Assembly (NCBI RefSeq): GCF_001874625.1
Contig: NZ_CP017671.1
Span: forward strand, 4,216,001 to 4,280,000
Direction of reading: 5' to 3'
DNA length: 64,000 nucleotides
Source: Providencia rettgeri
GTDB lineage: Bacteria > Pseudomonadota > Gammaproteobacteria > Enterobacterales > Enterobacteriaceae
Positions 9,032 to 17,328 of this stretch are shown in pieces (positions within the stretch are counted from its first letter, which is position 1; each line of letters starts with the position of its first letter). The translations under genes were made by a program, and so were the position numbers. The notes beneath the pieces are model-generated. The model worked only from the letters and a program-made list of their open reading frames with translations. It ran no database searches and was not told the origin of the DNA.

Positions 9032-10824
9032 TAGGCCTCCTGTGCGGAATTATTTCCATAAAGCTGCTCAACCTGAGTCAAAAACGCTCTGCCCTCTCCC
9101 AATTTTGGAACACTGGCTATCAGCCGCTGTGTATAAGGGTGCTGAGGTTGTTGTAACACGTCTTGTGTATTACCGGTTTCTACGATAACGCCCTGCTGCA
9201 TAACGGCCACTCGGTCACAAATTTGGTTAATCACCGCAAAATCATGAGTAATAAATAACAATGCTACCCCTCGTTCACGACGTAGTTGATCGAGCAATTC
9301 TAAAATTCGCGCTTGTACGGTGACATCTAGTGCGGTTGTCGGTTCATCGGCAATAATCAAAACAGGGTCATTCGCTAATGCCATCGCAATACCAACTCGT
9401 TGGCGTTGCCCACCGGATAACTCATGAGGATAAGCATCAAAACGCTCCGCTGCATCCGGTATACCGACGCTATCAAGTAGTTCAATCGCTTTCATTTTGG
9501 CATCATAACTCGATAACGCTTGGTGAGCCGTGATCGCTTCACGAAGCTGTACACCCACGGTAAATTGGGGGTGTAACGTAGTCAGAGGATCTTGGAAAAT
9601 ATATGACACCTTAGCACCACGGCGTCTTTGCATAACGGATAAAGGTAAAGACAACATTTCTTCATGCTCAACATAGATGCCACCTGCGGTGATCACCGCG
9701 GGCGGCGAAGCCAAAAGCCCCATAACAGATAATGCAGTTACACTTTTCCCTGAACCACTTTCACCAATTAACCCCAAACATTCCCCCGCACCAACATTAA
9801 AGCTAATACCTTTAACGGTAGGCCGTAATTGCCCCCCCTGACGAAAGGCGACAGAAAGGTCTTTAACTTCCAATATCGCCTGTTTTCCCTCGGTTTTGGC
9901 AGGAATATTTATACGGTCTGTTTGTGTCATCGGTTGTGAACGATGTAAGGCACCTGATTTTAGGCGAGGGTCAAGGATGTCACGTACCCCATCCCCCAGT
10001 AAGTTAAAGCTAATCACAATCAGGAAAATCATAATTCCAGGAACCAGAGCAACATGTGGTGCAACAAACATCTGAGCACGCCCTTGACCTAGCATCGACC
10101 CTAAATCAGCATTCGGTGGCTGGGTTCCTAATCCTAAAAATGACAAGCCAGCGGTTTCTAAAATCATCCACCCGATGGTCGTCGACATTGTGACAACAAT
10201 GATTGGCAATACATTCGGTAAAACCTCAGTCAGTAAGACCTGTAAATGGTTTTTACCTGATAACCTTGCGGCCTGAATAAAGTCTCTATCTCGCAGCCCA
10301 ACCGTTAACCCACGGATATTTCTCGCAAAAAAAGGAATATTCACTAATGCGATAGCATATAGCGCATTTAATAAACCGGGGCCAAGTACAGCTACAATCG
10401 CTAACGCTAATAGGATATATGGAAATGCCATCAACATATCAATACAGCGCATCAATAAGGTATCAGTTCGGTGGCCCACATAGCCGGCGATTAAACCAAT
10501 TAGGGTTCCAAGTATTGCAGCGATTAACGTCGCTGAAATACCCACCATCAGCGAAACACGAGTTCCCCACAATAATCGAGACAAGATATCCCGCCCTAAA
10601 TGGTCAGTGCCTAATATATGCCCCGGTGAAAAAGCTGGGAGCAAGCGGTTCACTAAGTCCGTTTCATCTGGATTAGCCAAAGGCAACCAAGGCGCAAGCA
10701 AGGCAAGTAGCATAATAACGGTTAAAATAAACAGCCCTAGTGTCGCAAGGCGATTAGCGAGCAATAAAGAACCTATTGATTGACGATGACGATGTTGAAT
10801 AACTGGGGCGGTATTATGACTCAT
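9031..10824 (-). CDS. Fused peptide ABC transporter permease and ATPase (DppC-DppD fusion)
   Basis: A single 597-residue frame holding two normally separate subunits. Residues 1 to about 288 form a DppC-like inner-membrane permease (about five or six helices, permease loop around residues 175-235, ending DPRLKSG). A linker of about 25 residues follows. From about 312 there is a DppD/OppD-like ATPase with Walker A GESGSGKS (about 358), [14 protein letters not shown], signature LSGGQRQR (about 468), Walker [13 protein letters not shown] and ITHDF. The fusion is genuine: no frameshift is needed and both halves are complete. It overlaps the upstream permease gene by 4 bases (ATGA). Confidence 0.92.
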   Translation of the reverse strand: MSHNTAPVIQHRHRQSIGSLLLANRLATLGLFILTVIMLLALLAPWLPLANPDETDLVNRLLPAFSPGHILGTDHLGRDILSRLLWGTRVSLMVGISATLIAAILGTLIGLIAGYVGHRTDTLLMRCIDMLMAFPYILLALAIVAVLGPGLLNALYAIALVNIPFFARNIRGLTVGLRDRDFIQAARLSGKNHLQVLLTEVLPNVLPIIVVTMSTTIGWMILETAGLSFLGLGTQPPNADLGSMLGQGRAQMFVAPHVALVPGIMIFLIVISFNLLGDGVRDILDPRLKSGALHRSQPMTQTDRINIPAKTEGKQAILEVKDLSVAFRQGGQLRPTVKGISFNVGAGECLGLIGESGSGKSVTALSVMGLLASPPAVITAGGIYVEHEEMLSLPLSVMQRRRGAKVSYIFQDPLTTLHPQFTVGVQLREAITAHQALSSYDAKMKAIELLDSVGIPDAAERFDAYPHELSGGQRQRVGIAMALANDPVLIIADEPTTALDVTVQARILELLDQLRRERGVALLFITHDFAVINQICDRVAVMQQGVIVETGNTQDVLQQPQHPYTQRLIASVPKLGEGRAFLTQVEQLYGNNSAQEA

Positions 10825-11768
10825 GATTTCAACCTCGGATCTAACATTGCTTGCACCACATCAGCCAGCAAATTGATAAACACATAGGACGCAGCAGCAA
10901 TTAACACGCCCCCTTGCACTAAAAATAAATCACGGGTAGCTACCGCTTTGACCAACATTGCCCCTAAGCCCGGCCATTGAAAAACCGTTTCAATATAAAC
11001 CGCACCACCAAACACAAACCCTGCCTGAATACCAATAACAGGGATCACCGATACCAATGCCATACGAAATGCATGGCGGAAAATGACTTTGCGTTCACTC
11101 AACCCTTTTGCGCGTGCAGTACGAATAAAATCAAGGCGTAGAACCTCTAACATTGCTGTTCGCGTCAAACGCGCTATCACGCCTGTCGCAACTAGCGAAA
11201 GGGTTATTGCGGGTAAAACAAGGTGATGCAATAAGTCGCGAAAGCCGCCACCCTGCCAAATATCATACATTCCTGATGCGGGGAACCATTGTAGCTGTAC
11301 CGAAAAAAGCATGATCATCAACAACCCAATCCAAAAGGATGGCATTGAAATACCGAGTAAAACTGCCAATGTGATCGTCCTATCACTCCAACTAAATTGA
11401 CGGATCGCAGAAATAATCCCAGCTAATAGCCCCAGCACTGAGCTGAGCAATAACGCACTTCCCCCCAAAATTAAGGTGGCAGAAAAACGCTCAAGGACCT
11501 CATCAACCACAGGACGATTCAGCACAAAAGAACGCCCTAAGTCCCCTGAAATCAAATTATTCATCCAAATAAAATACTGCTGATATAACGGTTTATCTAA
11601 ACCAAGCTCAGTTTTCACTCGAGCCACGTTCTCTGGTGTTGCCCAAGGCCCAAGCAATGCTTGAGCTGGCTCCCCAGGGATCATTGCCATGATAAAAAAG
11701 ACAATTAATGTTAGACCAATCAGTATGGGTATCGTCGCTAACAGGCGTTTAAAGCAGTATAACCACAT
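10821..11768 (-). CDS. Peptide-type ABC transporter permease (DppB-like)
   Basis: A 315-residue inner-membrane permease of the DppB/OppB family. The first transmembrane helix is followed by the characteristic FFIMAMIPGEPA and LGLDKPLYQQYFIW segment, and the transport domain contains the ATPase-contact loop (ARLTRTAMLEVLRLDFIRTA). It forms the heterodimer channel with the permease half of the downstream fusion protein. It is second in the operon after the binding-protein gene, from which it is separated by 48 bases. Confidence 0.92.
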   Translation of the reverse strand: MWLYCFKRLLATIPILIGLTLIVFFIMAMIPGEPAQALLGPWATPENVARVKTELGLDKPLYQQYFIWMNNLISGDLGRSFVLNRPVVDEVLERFSATLILGGSALLLSSVLGLLAGIISAIRQFSWSDRTITLAVLLGISMPSFWIGLLMIMLFSVQLQWFPASGMYDIWQGGGFRDLLHHLVLPAITLSLVATGVIARLTRTAMLEVLRLDFIRTARAKGLSERKVIFRHAFRMALVSVIPVIGIQAGFVFGGAVYIETVFQWPGLGAMLVKAVATRDLFLVQGGVLIAAASYVFINLLADVVQAMLDPRLKS

Positions 11769-11816
11769 AGTTTTTCCCCATAAAATCTATTAACCAACTG
11801 AAAATATTCACGTTAA

Positions 11817-13376
11817 TTAATCTTTGCGAACATCTTTAAGTAATAAATTAAAATTCGGCTGCAATTTAAAATGTTTAACATGCTCATTCGCGACTGCATT
11901 TTGCTTCCAATTAGCAACAAACAGCCAAGGCGCATCTCGGTGAACAATTTTTTGTACTTGTTTATACAGTTGAGCGCGTTCTTCAAGGTCATTCGTGACT
12001 CTCGCTTTATCTAACAACCTATCGAGTTGTTGATTACTGTAATAACCGGAATTAAAGCCGCCTTTATCGGGCCAAGATGCAGAATGTAAGGTTAGGAACG
12101 GCAAGGTATCAGGGTCATTCGTCATCCATGCCATTTCAGCCATGTGGGCTTGCTGTAAGCCTGAATTAACTTTAGATAAATAGGTATTCCACTCAAAGGT
12201 TTGAATTTCAACAGATAACCCAACAGCTTTGAGGTCTGCTTGGATTGCGGTTGCCATCGGGATAGGGTCTAACATACCTGAGCCCCCTTCCGTAACATAA
12301 AAAACAATTTTTTGCCCTTGTGCTCCCGCTTCTGCAATTAATTGCCGCGCTTTTTCAGGGTCATAAGGGTAAGCCTCTGTTTCTTGGTCAAACGCCCAGT
12401 CAAAAGCAGATGGAATAGGCCCTTCAGCCACACCAGCTGAGTCTTGGAGAATATACTTAACGATATTTTGCTTATTAACCGCATAATTTACCGCTTGCCT
12501 TACACGCACATCATCGAAAGGAGGTTGTGATGCATTTAGCATCACGTACCACACATGTGGCCCTACGGCTTCATAAACCTTAAAACGCTCATCCTTGATA
12601 AATAAAGGGACGTTATCCGCAGGCACTTCAACCATCGAGTCAATCCCACCTGATAGCATTTCTGCTACCCGTGTATTGGCGTCAGTTATTGGTCGGAAAA
12701 CCACATTTTTTAAGTGTGGTTTTCCATCCCAATACTGCTCATTTGCCGAGACCACAACGCGCTGGTTTGCCGTCCATTCGTCAAATTTAAACGGCCCTGT
12801 CCCGCTTGGATGACGACTAAAGTCCTTGTCATATTGCTTGACGGCTGCCGGTGACACAATCAGCCCTGCGGGGGTAGCTAAATTTGATAAGAACGGTGCA
12901 AATGGCTCTTTTAAGGTAAATACCACCGTTAAATTATCTGGGGTGGTAATTTTATCTATCGCAGAGAAAAAAAATGATAAAGGAAATGGACCAGTATGAT
13001 AGTAAGGATGTTGGCTATCTAGCATGCGGTCAAACGTAAATTTAACTGCCTGCGCATCAAACGCACTACCATCATGGAACTTGATGTTTTCACGTAAATG
13101 AAATGTGTAAGTCAAACCGTCATCGCTGACTGACCATGACTTTGCCAATGCAGGTTCAAGTGTCAATGTACCATCGGCATTGCGAACTAACCCTTCGTAT
13201 ATATTCACGAGTATCCGAGAATCATTGGCCGCAGTCGCCACTTGCGGGTCGAGTGATTGCGGCTCCGCAACCTGCCCAAGCAATAGTACATCACTATGGT
13301 TTGCCGCCAATGTCGGTGTAGAAATAAAGCAGAAAAACCAAAAACTGGCTATCCACCTGCATAAACGCATCCTCAT
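11817..13376 (-). CDS. Periplasmic peptide-binding protein (SBP family 5)
   Basis: About 519 residues, exported. The signal peptide is MRMRLCRWIASFWFFCFIS followed by TPTLA and cleavage before ANHSD. The mature part is a family 5 extracellular solute-binding protein (oligopeptide/nickel type) with AEPQSLDPQ near the N-terminus and the YDPEKARQLIAEAG signature. The frame extends to 13433, but GGGGAGG at 13382-13388 lies five bases before the ATG at 13376. This fixes the start and gives a compact signal peptide. It is the first gene of the minus-strand operon. The ligand cannot be read from sequence. Confidence 0.9.
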   Translation of the reverse strand: MRMRLCRWIASFWFFCFISTPTLAANHSDVLLLGQVAEPQSLDPQVATAANDSRILVNIYEGLVRNADGTLTLEPALAKSWSVSDDGLTYTFHLRENIKFHDGSAFDAQAVKFTFDRMLDSQHPYYHTGPFPLSFFFSAIDKITTPDNLTVVFTLKEPFAPFLSNLATPAGLIVSPAAVKQYDKDFSRHPSGTGPFKFDEWTANQRVVVSANEQYWDGKPHLKNVVFRPITDANTRVAEMLSGGIDSMVEVPADNVPLFIKDERFKVYEAVGPHVWYVMLNASQPPFDDVRVRQAVNYAVNKQNIVKYILQDSAGVAEGPIPSAFDWAFDQETEAYPYDPEKARQLIAEAGAQGQKIVFYVTEGGSGMLDPIPMATAIQADLKAVGLSVEIQTFEWNTYLSKVNSGLQQAHMAEMAWMTNDPDTLPFLTLHSASWPDKGGFNSGYYSNQQLDRLLDKARVTNDLEERAQLYKQVQKIVHRDAPWLFVANWKQNAVANEHVKHFKLQPNFNLLLKDVRKD

Positions 13377-13461
13377 ACGGCCCTCCCCGAGCGTTGACAT
13401 TGCTATGTGATTTTTAAATGTGATTTGTGTCAATTTTGTTAATTATTTTATCTTTTATCCT

Positions 13462-13510
13462 ATTTATGATGATAAATTATGTTTCACGCAACAATTTATA
13501 ATGATAAATT
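13462..13510. promoter_or_regulatory. Two near-identical palindromes between the peptide operon and the DUF1028 gene
   Basis: Site 1 (13462-13477) is ATTTAT-GATG-ATAAAT. Site 2 (13493-13510) is AATTTAT-AATG-ATAAATT. Both are perfect inverted repeats with a 4-base NATG centre, spaced 32 bases apart, about three helical turns. They lie in the 163-base divergent region, 86 bases before the binding-protein start and 30 bases before the DUF1028 start. The GntR/FCD protein encoded in the operon is the obvious candidate binder (inference). Confidence 0.6.
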
Positions 13511-13539
13511 TGATCGATGTCTAATTTATGAGGTGTGAA

Positions 13540-14202
13540 ATGACATTTTCAATTGTGGCTCACTGTCCGCAAACAGGGAAAATTGGCGCAGCAACAGCAA
13601 CAGGCGGGCCCGCTGTCGGTGCCCTTGTTTTGCATGGTGCAAGCCAAGTGGGAGCTATCGCAACCCAAGCCATGACCAACCCGATAGCAGGTTTAAAAGG
13701 TATTGAACATTTACGGCTTAGTGACCACGCCAAACAGAGCTTAGATTTCCTTCTGATGGAAGATACCAACAGTGAATTACGGCAACTGATCATTATTGAT
13801 AAATATGGGGAAAGTGCAGACTGGACAGGAAGTAAATGCTTACCTTGGTGTGGTAGTTTGTCTGAAAAAAACTTCGCTACAGCAGGGAATATGCTAACCG
13901 GTGAGCAGGTTCTTCAAGCAATACACCAAAGTTATCAGCAAAACTCACATCTTGAGCTTGCAGACAGGCTATTACTCGCCATGCAAGCAGGGGCAAATGA
14001 AGGTGGTGATTACCGTGGGATACGCTCTGCTGCATTAAAAATATGGAATAACCGGCAATATGCAGATATTGATATTCGCTGTGACTGGTCAGAAACCCCG
14101 TTAACTGAGCTTTATTTGGTCCTTCAACAGGTTCGTTCCGAGGATTATGCTAATTTCTTTGCTCAAATCCCAACTGGGAATGAATATAAAACTGAAAATT
14201 AA
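13540..14202 (+). CDS. DUF1028 family protein (Ntn-hydrolase-like)
   Basis: A 220-residue protein matching the DUF1028 pattern: an N-terminal MTFSIVA strand, then PAVGALV, ATQAMTNP and the C-terminal GGDYRGIRSAAL motif. The family is predicted to have an N-terminal-nucleophile hydrolase-like fold, and its reaction is not established. The ATG at 13528 is in frame, but GAGGTG sits before the ATG at 13540, which matches the family start. It is transcribed divergently from the peptide import operon and shares the palindromic region. A role in hydrolysing an imported peptide or amide is plausible but unproven. No signal peptide is visible. Confidence 0.85.
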   Translation: MTFSIVAHCPQTGKIGAATATGGPAVGALVLHGASQVGAIATQAMTNPIAGLKGIEHLRLSDHAKQSLDFLLMEDTNSELRQLIIIDKYGESADWTGSKCLPWCGSLSEKNFATAGNMLTGEQVLQAIHQSYQQNSHLELADRLLLAMQAGANEGGDYRGIRSAALKIWNNRQYADIDIRCDWSETPLTELYLVLQQVRSEDYANFFAQIPTGNEYKTEN

Positions 14203-15066
14203 CATCACGATGGTGTATATTAACTAATAATGTAAATATTCTTAATAATATACACCCAGTAATTAAATGTATATTTAATATTCTAATTACATCTGCATCG
14301 TAATATAAATCCCCCAACGACATCAAAATTATCGCCAATTATTATTTAGTACAATTATATGTTTATTTTTATCAACCAGTTAAAATAAATTATTGTCTAC
14401 ATTTAGAATTATATTTTATTAACTAGCCTATCTGACTTATACGACAAGGTAATGTCTAATCTATAAAATAATTTTATCTTATTAAAATGAAATATTATTC
14501 TCCATTTAGAAAAACCAACAATAAATTAAATTAGACTCACCACGCCCATCATAAAATAAAATCATAAATATCAATTAATTAACTAAAACTTAAAAACAAA
14601 ACAGTCCCACAAAGCTATATATTGATTGAAAGGTAACCATAAAGACTAATTAATAATCAACTGACCAAAAAATAGCTCATTCTTTTTAACTAAGCCTTTT
14701 TTTACATCATATTTGATTATTAGGACTTAAATGATATTTAGCATTTTCATCTACGATTAATAATTAACCTCTCGCTGATAATTAATTACTAATTATTCAA
14801 CTTAAGCAAAATACCAATATTTACACCTGTACACTTTTAATGACATTTACATTTTTAAAATAAGAATTGATGTATAGATAAAATAGAGCTACTCGCGACA
14901 AACCCTTTACAGCACTGACTATATCAATTTACTTCACTTTTCATTTAATCGACAATTATTAACAAATGCTAACCCTACTTAACAATTTCAAAATATATGA
15001 TAAGATCATTATCTCAATTTGAAATTATTTACTATATAAAAAACAAGATTGTTATTGAGGTTATAG
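14203..15066. other. A+T-rich 864-base intergenic region upstream of the L-amino-acid deaminase gene
   Basis: No credible gene on either strand. Just after the DUF1028 gene is a hairpin with a perfect 10-base stem (GGTGTATATT at 14212-14221, AATATACACC at 14247-14256), perhaps a weak terminator. The remainder is very A+T-rich, suggesting H-NS-type silencing or a complex promoter for the deaminase gene. The deaminase ribosome-binding site is GAGG at 15057-15060. Confidence 0.5.
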
Positions 15067-16485
15067 ATGAAAATCTCGAGAAGAAAGCTATTATTAGGGG
15101 TTGGTGCTGCTGGGGTTCTAGCAGGGGGTGCTGCGGTTGTTCCTATGATCAATCGTGAAGGTCGTTTCGAATCGACTAAATCACGAGTACCTGCGGTTGC
15201 AGGTACCGAAGGCAAACTACCGGAATCTGCTGATGCAGTTATTATCGGTGCTGGTCTTCAAGGGATCATGACGGCAATAAACCTTGCGGAAAAAGGTCTT
15301 AATGTTGTTATCTGTGAAAAAGGTGTTGTCGGTGGTGAGCAATCAGGCCGCGCATACAGCCAAATTATCAGTTACAAAACCTCTCCAGCAATTTTCCCTT
15401 TACACCACTATGGGAAAATTCAATGGCTCGGTATGAACGAAAAAATTGGTGCTGATACCAGCTACCGTGTTCAAGGCCGTGTTGAAGTTCCTTCAAGCGA
15501 AGAAGATTTAGAAATTTCAAGAGCATGGATTAAATCTGCTTCTGAAAACCCAGGTTTTGATACGCCATTACGTACCCGAATGATCGAAGGTACTGAGTTA
15601 GCTAATCGTCTAGTCGACGCTCAAACACCATGGAAAATTGGTGGGTTTGAAGAAGACTCAGGTAGTCTAGACCCTGAGGTTGTCACCCCAACCATGGCTA
15701 ACTACGCTAAATCAATTGGTATTCGCATCTATACCAACTGCGCAGTACGCGGTATTGAAACCGCAGGCGGCAAAATTTCTGATGTTGTCACTGAAAAAGG
15801 CGCAATCAAAACCTCTCGTGTAGTTCTAACTGGTGGTATTTGGTCTCGTCTATTTATGGGCAACTTAGGTATCGACGTTCCAACGCTGAACGTTTACCTG
15901 TCACAACAACGCATTACCGGCGTTCCGGGCGCACCGAAAGGCAACGTCCACTTACCTAATGGTATTCACTTCCGTGAACAAGCTGATGGCACCTATGCCG
16001 TTGCACCACGTATCTTTACCAGCTCTATCGTTAAAGACAGCTTCCTGTTAGGTCCTAAATTTATGCACCTGTTGCAAGGTGGTGAATTACCATTAGAATT
16101 CTCTATCGGTAAAGACTTATTTAACTCGTTCATGATGGCAACGTCTTGGAATTTAGATGAGAAAACACCATTTGAAGAATTCCGTACCGCGACCAATACA
16201 CCAAACAATGATCACTTAGATGGCGTCCTAGAAAGACTGAGAAAAGAATTCCCAGTATTTAAAGAATCTAAAGTGGTTGAACGTTGGGGTGGTACGGTGG
16301 CACCAACGGATGATGAAATTCCAATTATTTCAACAATCGAACAGTACCCAGGTCTGGTCATCAACACCGCAACAGGTTGGGGTATGACTGAAAGCCCAGC
16401 ATCTGGTCGATTAACGGCAGAACTATTAATGGGCGAAACACCATTTATCGACCCAACGCCGTATAAACTTTCTCGTTTTAATTAA
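15067..16485 (+). CDS. aad: Membrane L-amino-acid deaminase (FAD-dependent, Tat signal)
   Basis: A 472-residue flavoprotein closely resembling the L-amino-acid deaminases of Proteus and Providencia. These oxidise L-amino acids to 2-keto acids and ammonia, passing electrons to the respiratory chain rather than making peroxide. The N-terminus carries a twin-arginine motif (SRRKLLLG, residues 4-11) and a hydrophobic stretch that anchors or exports it. The FAD dinucleotide-binding motif is at about residues 58-64 (VIIGAGLQG). EQSGRAYSQIISY and the C-terminal TATGWGMTESPASG flavin-contact region are intact. This enzyme underlies the phenylalanine-deaminase trait of the tribe. I cannot tell from sequence alone whether it is substrate type I or II. 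A RidA-family gene follows 121 bases later. Confidence 0.93.
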   Translation: MKISRRKLLLGVGAAGVLAGGAAVVPMINREGRFESTKSRVPAVAGTEGKLPESADAVIIGAGLQGIMTAINLAEKGLNVVICEKGVVGGEQSGRAYSQIISYKTSPAIFPLHHYGKIQWLGMNEKIGADTSYRVQGRVEVPSSEEDLEISRAWIKSASENPGFDTPLRTRMIEGTELANRLVDAQTPWKIGGFEEDSGSLDPEVVTPTMANYAKSIGIRIYTNCAVRGIETAGGKISDVVTEKGAIKTSRVVLTGGIWSRLFMGNLGIDVPTLNVYLSQQRITGVPGAPKGNVHLPNGIHFREQADGTYAVAPRIFTSSIVKDSFLLGPKFMHLLQGGELPLEFSIGKDLFNSFMMATSWNLDEKTPFEEFRTATNTPNNDHLDGVLERLRKEFPVFKESKVVERWGGTVAPTDDEIPIISTIEQYPGLVINTATGWGMTESPASGRLTAELLMGETPFIDPTPYKLSRFN

Positions 16486-16606
16486 TAACCGAGAATACGC
16501 TTTTTTTTACTGGGATCTGCGAGTCAATGGAATTAAGCTAAACTTAAATTTAGTTTTAAATAACACTAACAGATCCTTTTTACTTTGATAATGTTAAGGA
16601 GTTTAC

Positions 16607-17110
16607 ATGCGCTATAAAACTTTATTGCTTTCTCTACCGTTAATTTTAGGGGTAGCGAGTGCAAATGCAGCTGAAGATGTTAAACGCGTTCCAGTGAAAG
16701 GATTTCCTATCTCTGAATCAGTAGAAATCAGCGCGGGCAATAGCCTTATTTTCCTAAGCGGAAAAGTCCCTTCAAAAATCTCTGCAGATGCTAAAGAAGG
16801 CGTTTTAGAGTCTTATGGTAATACCGAAGCACAGACAATCAACGTGCTAAAACAAATTCAAGCAAACCTAGCTGACATGGGTTTGACAATGAATGATGTT
16901 GTTAAAATGCAAGTATTCTTAGTTGGTGGTGAAGAAACTCAAGGCACTATGGACTTCGCTGGTTTCATGGCGGGTTATAACAAGTTCTATGAGTCTGAGA
17001 AAATTACTAATCTGCCAGCTCGTTCTACTTTCCAAGTCGCTAAGCTAGCAAACCCAGCTTGGAGAGTTGAAATTGAAGTTACCGCAGTTCGTCCAGCTGC
17101 AAAAAAATAA
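16607..17110 (+). CDS. RidA-family protein with signal peptide (periplasmic imine deaminase candidate)
   Basis: A 167-residue Rid/YjgF/UK114 protein. RidA proteins hydrolyse reactive enamine/imine products of PLP enzymes and amino-acid oxidases. Unlike typical cytoplasmic RidA of about 128 residues, this one starts with a Sec-type signal (MRYKTLLLSLPLILGVAS, cleavage after ANA). The active-site arginine of the RidA subfamily is present as R139 in NLPARSTFQVA, followed by WRVEIEVTAV. AAGGAG precedes the ATG. It lies directly downstream of the L-amino-acid deaminase, whose immediate product is an imino acid. A partner role in the periplasm is a strong inference, not a demonstrated one. Confidence 0.88.
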   Translation: MRYKTLLLSLPLILGVASANAAEDVKRVPVKGFPISESVEISAGNSLIFLSGKVPSKISADAKEGVLESYGNTEAQTINVLKQIQANLADMGLTMNDVVKMQVFLVGGEETQGTMDFAGFMAGYNKFYESEKITNLPARSTFQVAKLANPAWRVEIEVTAVRPAAKK

Positions 17111-17134
17111 GTTATTCTAACGAGTAACAACACG

Positions 17135-17167
17135 ATAATGGGGCATAACTTATTTATGCCTCGTTAT
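17135..17167 (+). terminator. Intrinsic terminator after the ridA-like gene
   Basis: Fourteen-pair hairpin including two G-U wobbles. Its core is GGCATAA (17142-17148) paired with TTATGCC (17154-17160), with a 5-base loop, followed by the T-rich ATTTTCTTG. It closes the deaminase/RidA unit. Confidence 0.75.
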
Positions 17168-17328
17168 ATTTTCTTGTTCCTTCCCCTTTCCTTTCATCAT
17201 ACTTTTTCACTATCTTTCACAGATTGTCATCGTAATTTCCGCTATTTTAGGGTTTTGACAAACCATGTTATGCTTCACTGATTGATAGAAAAATAAAAAA
17301 TATAAAAAGTTACTTATAAAGGCGCAAT

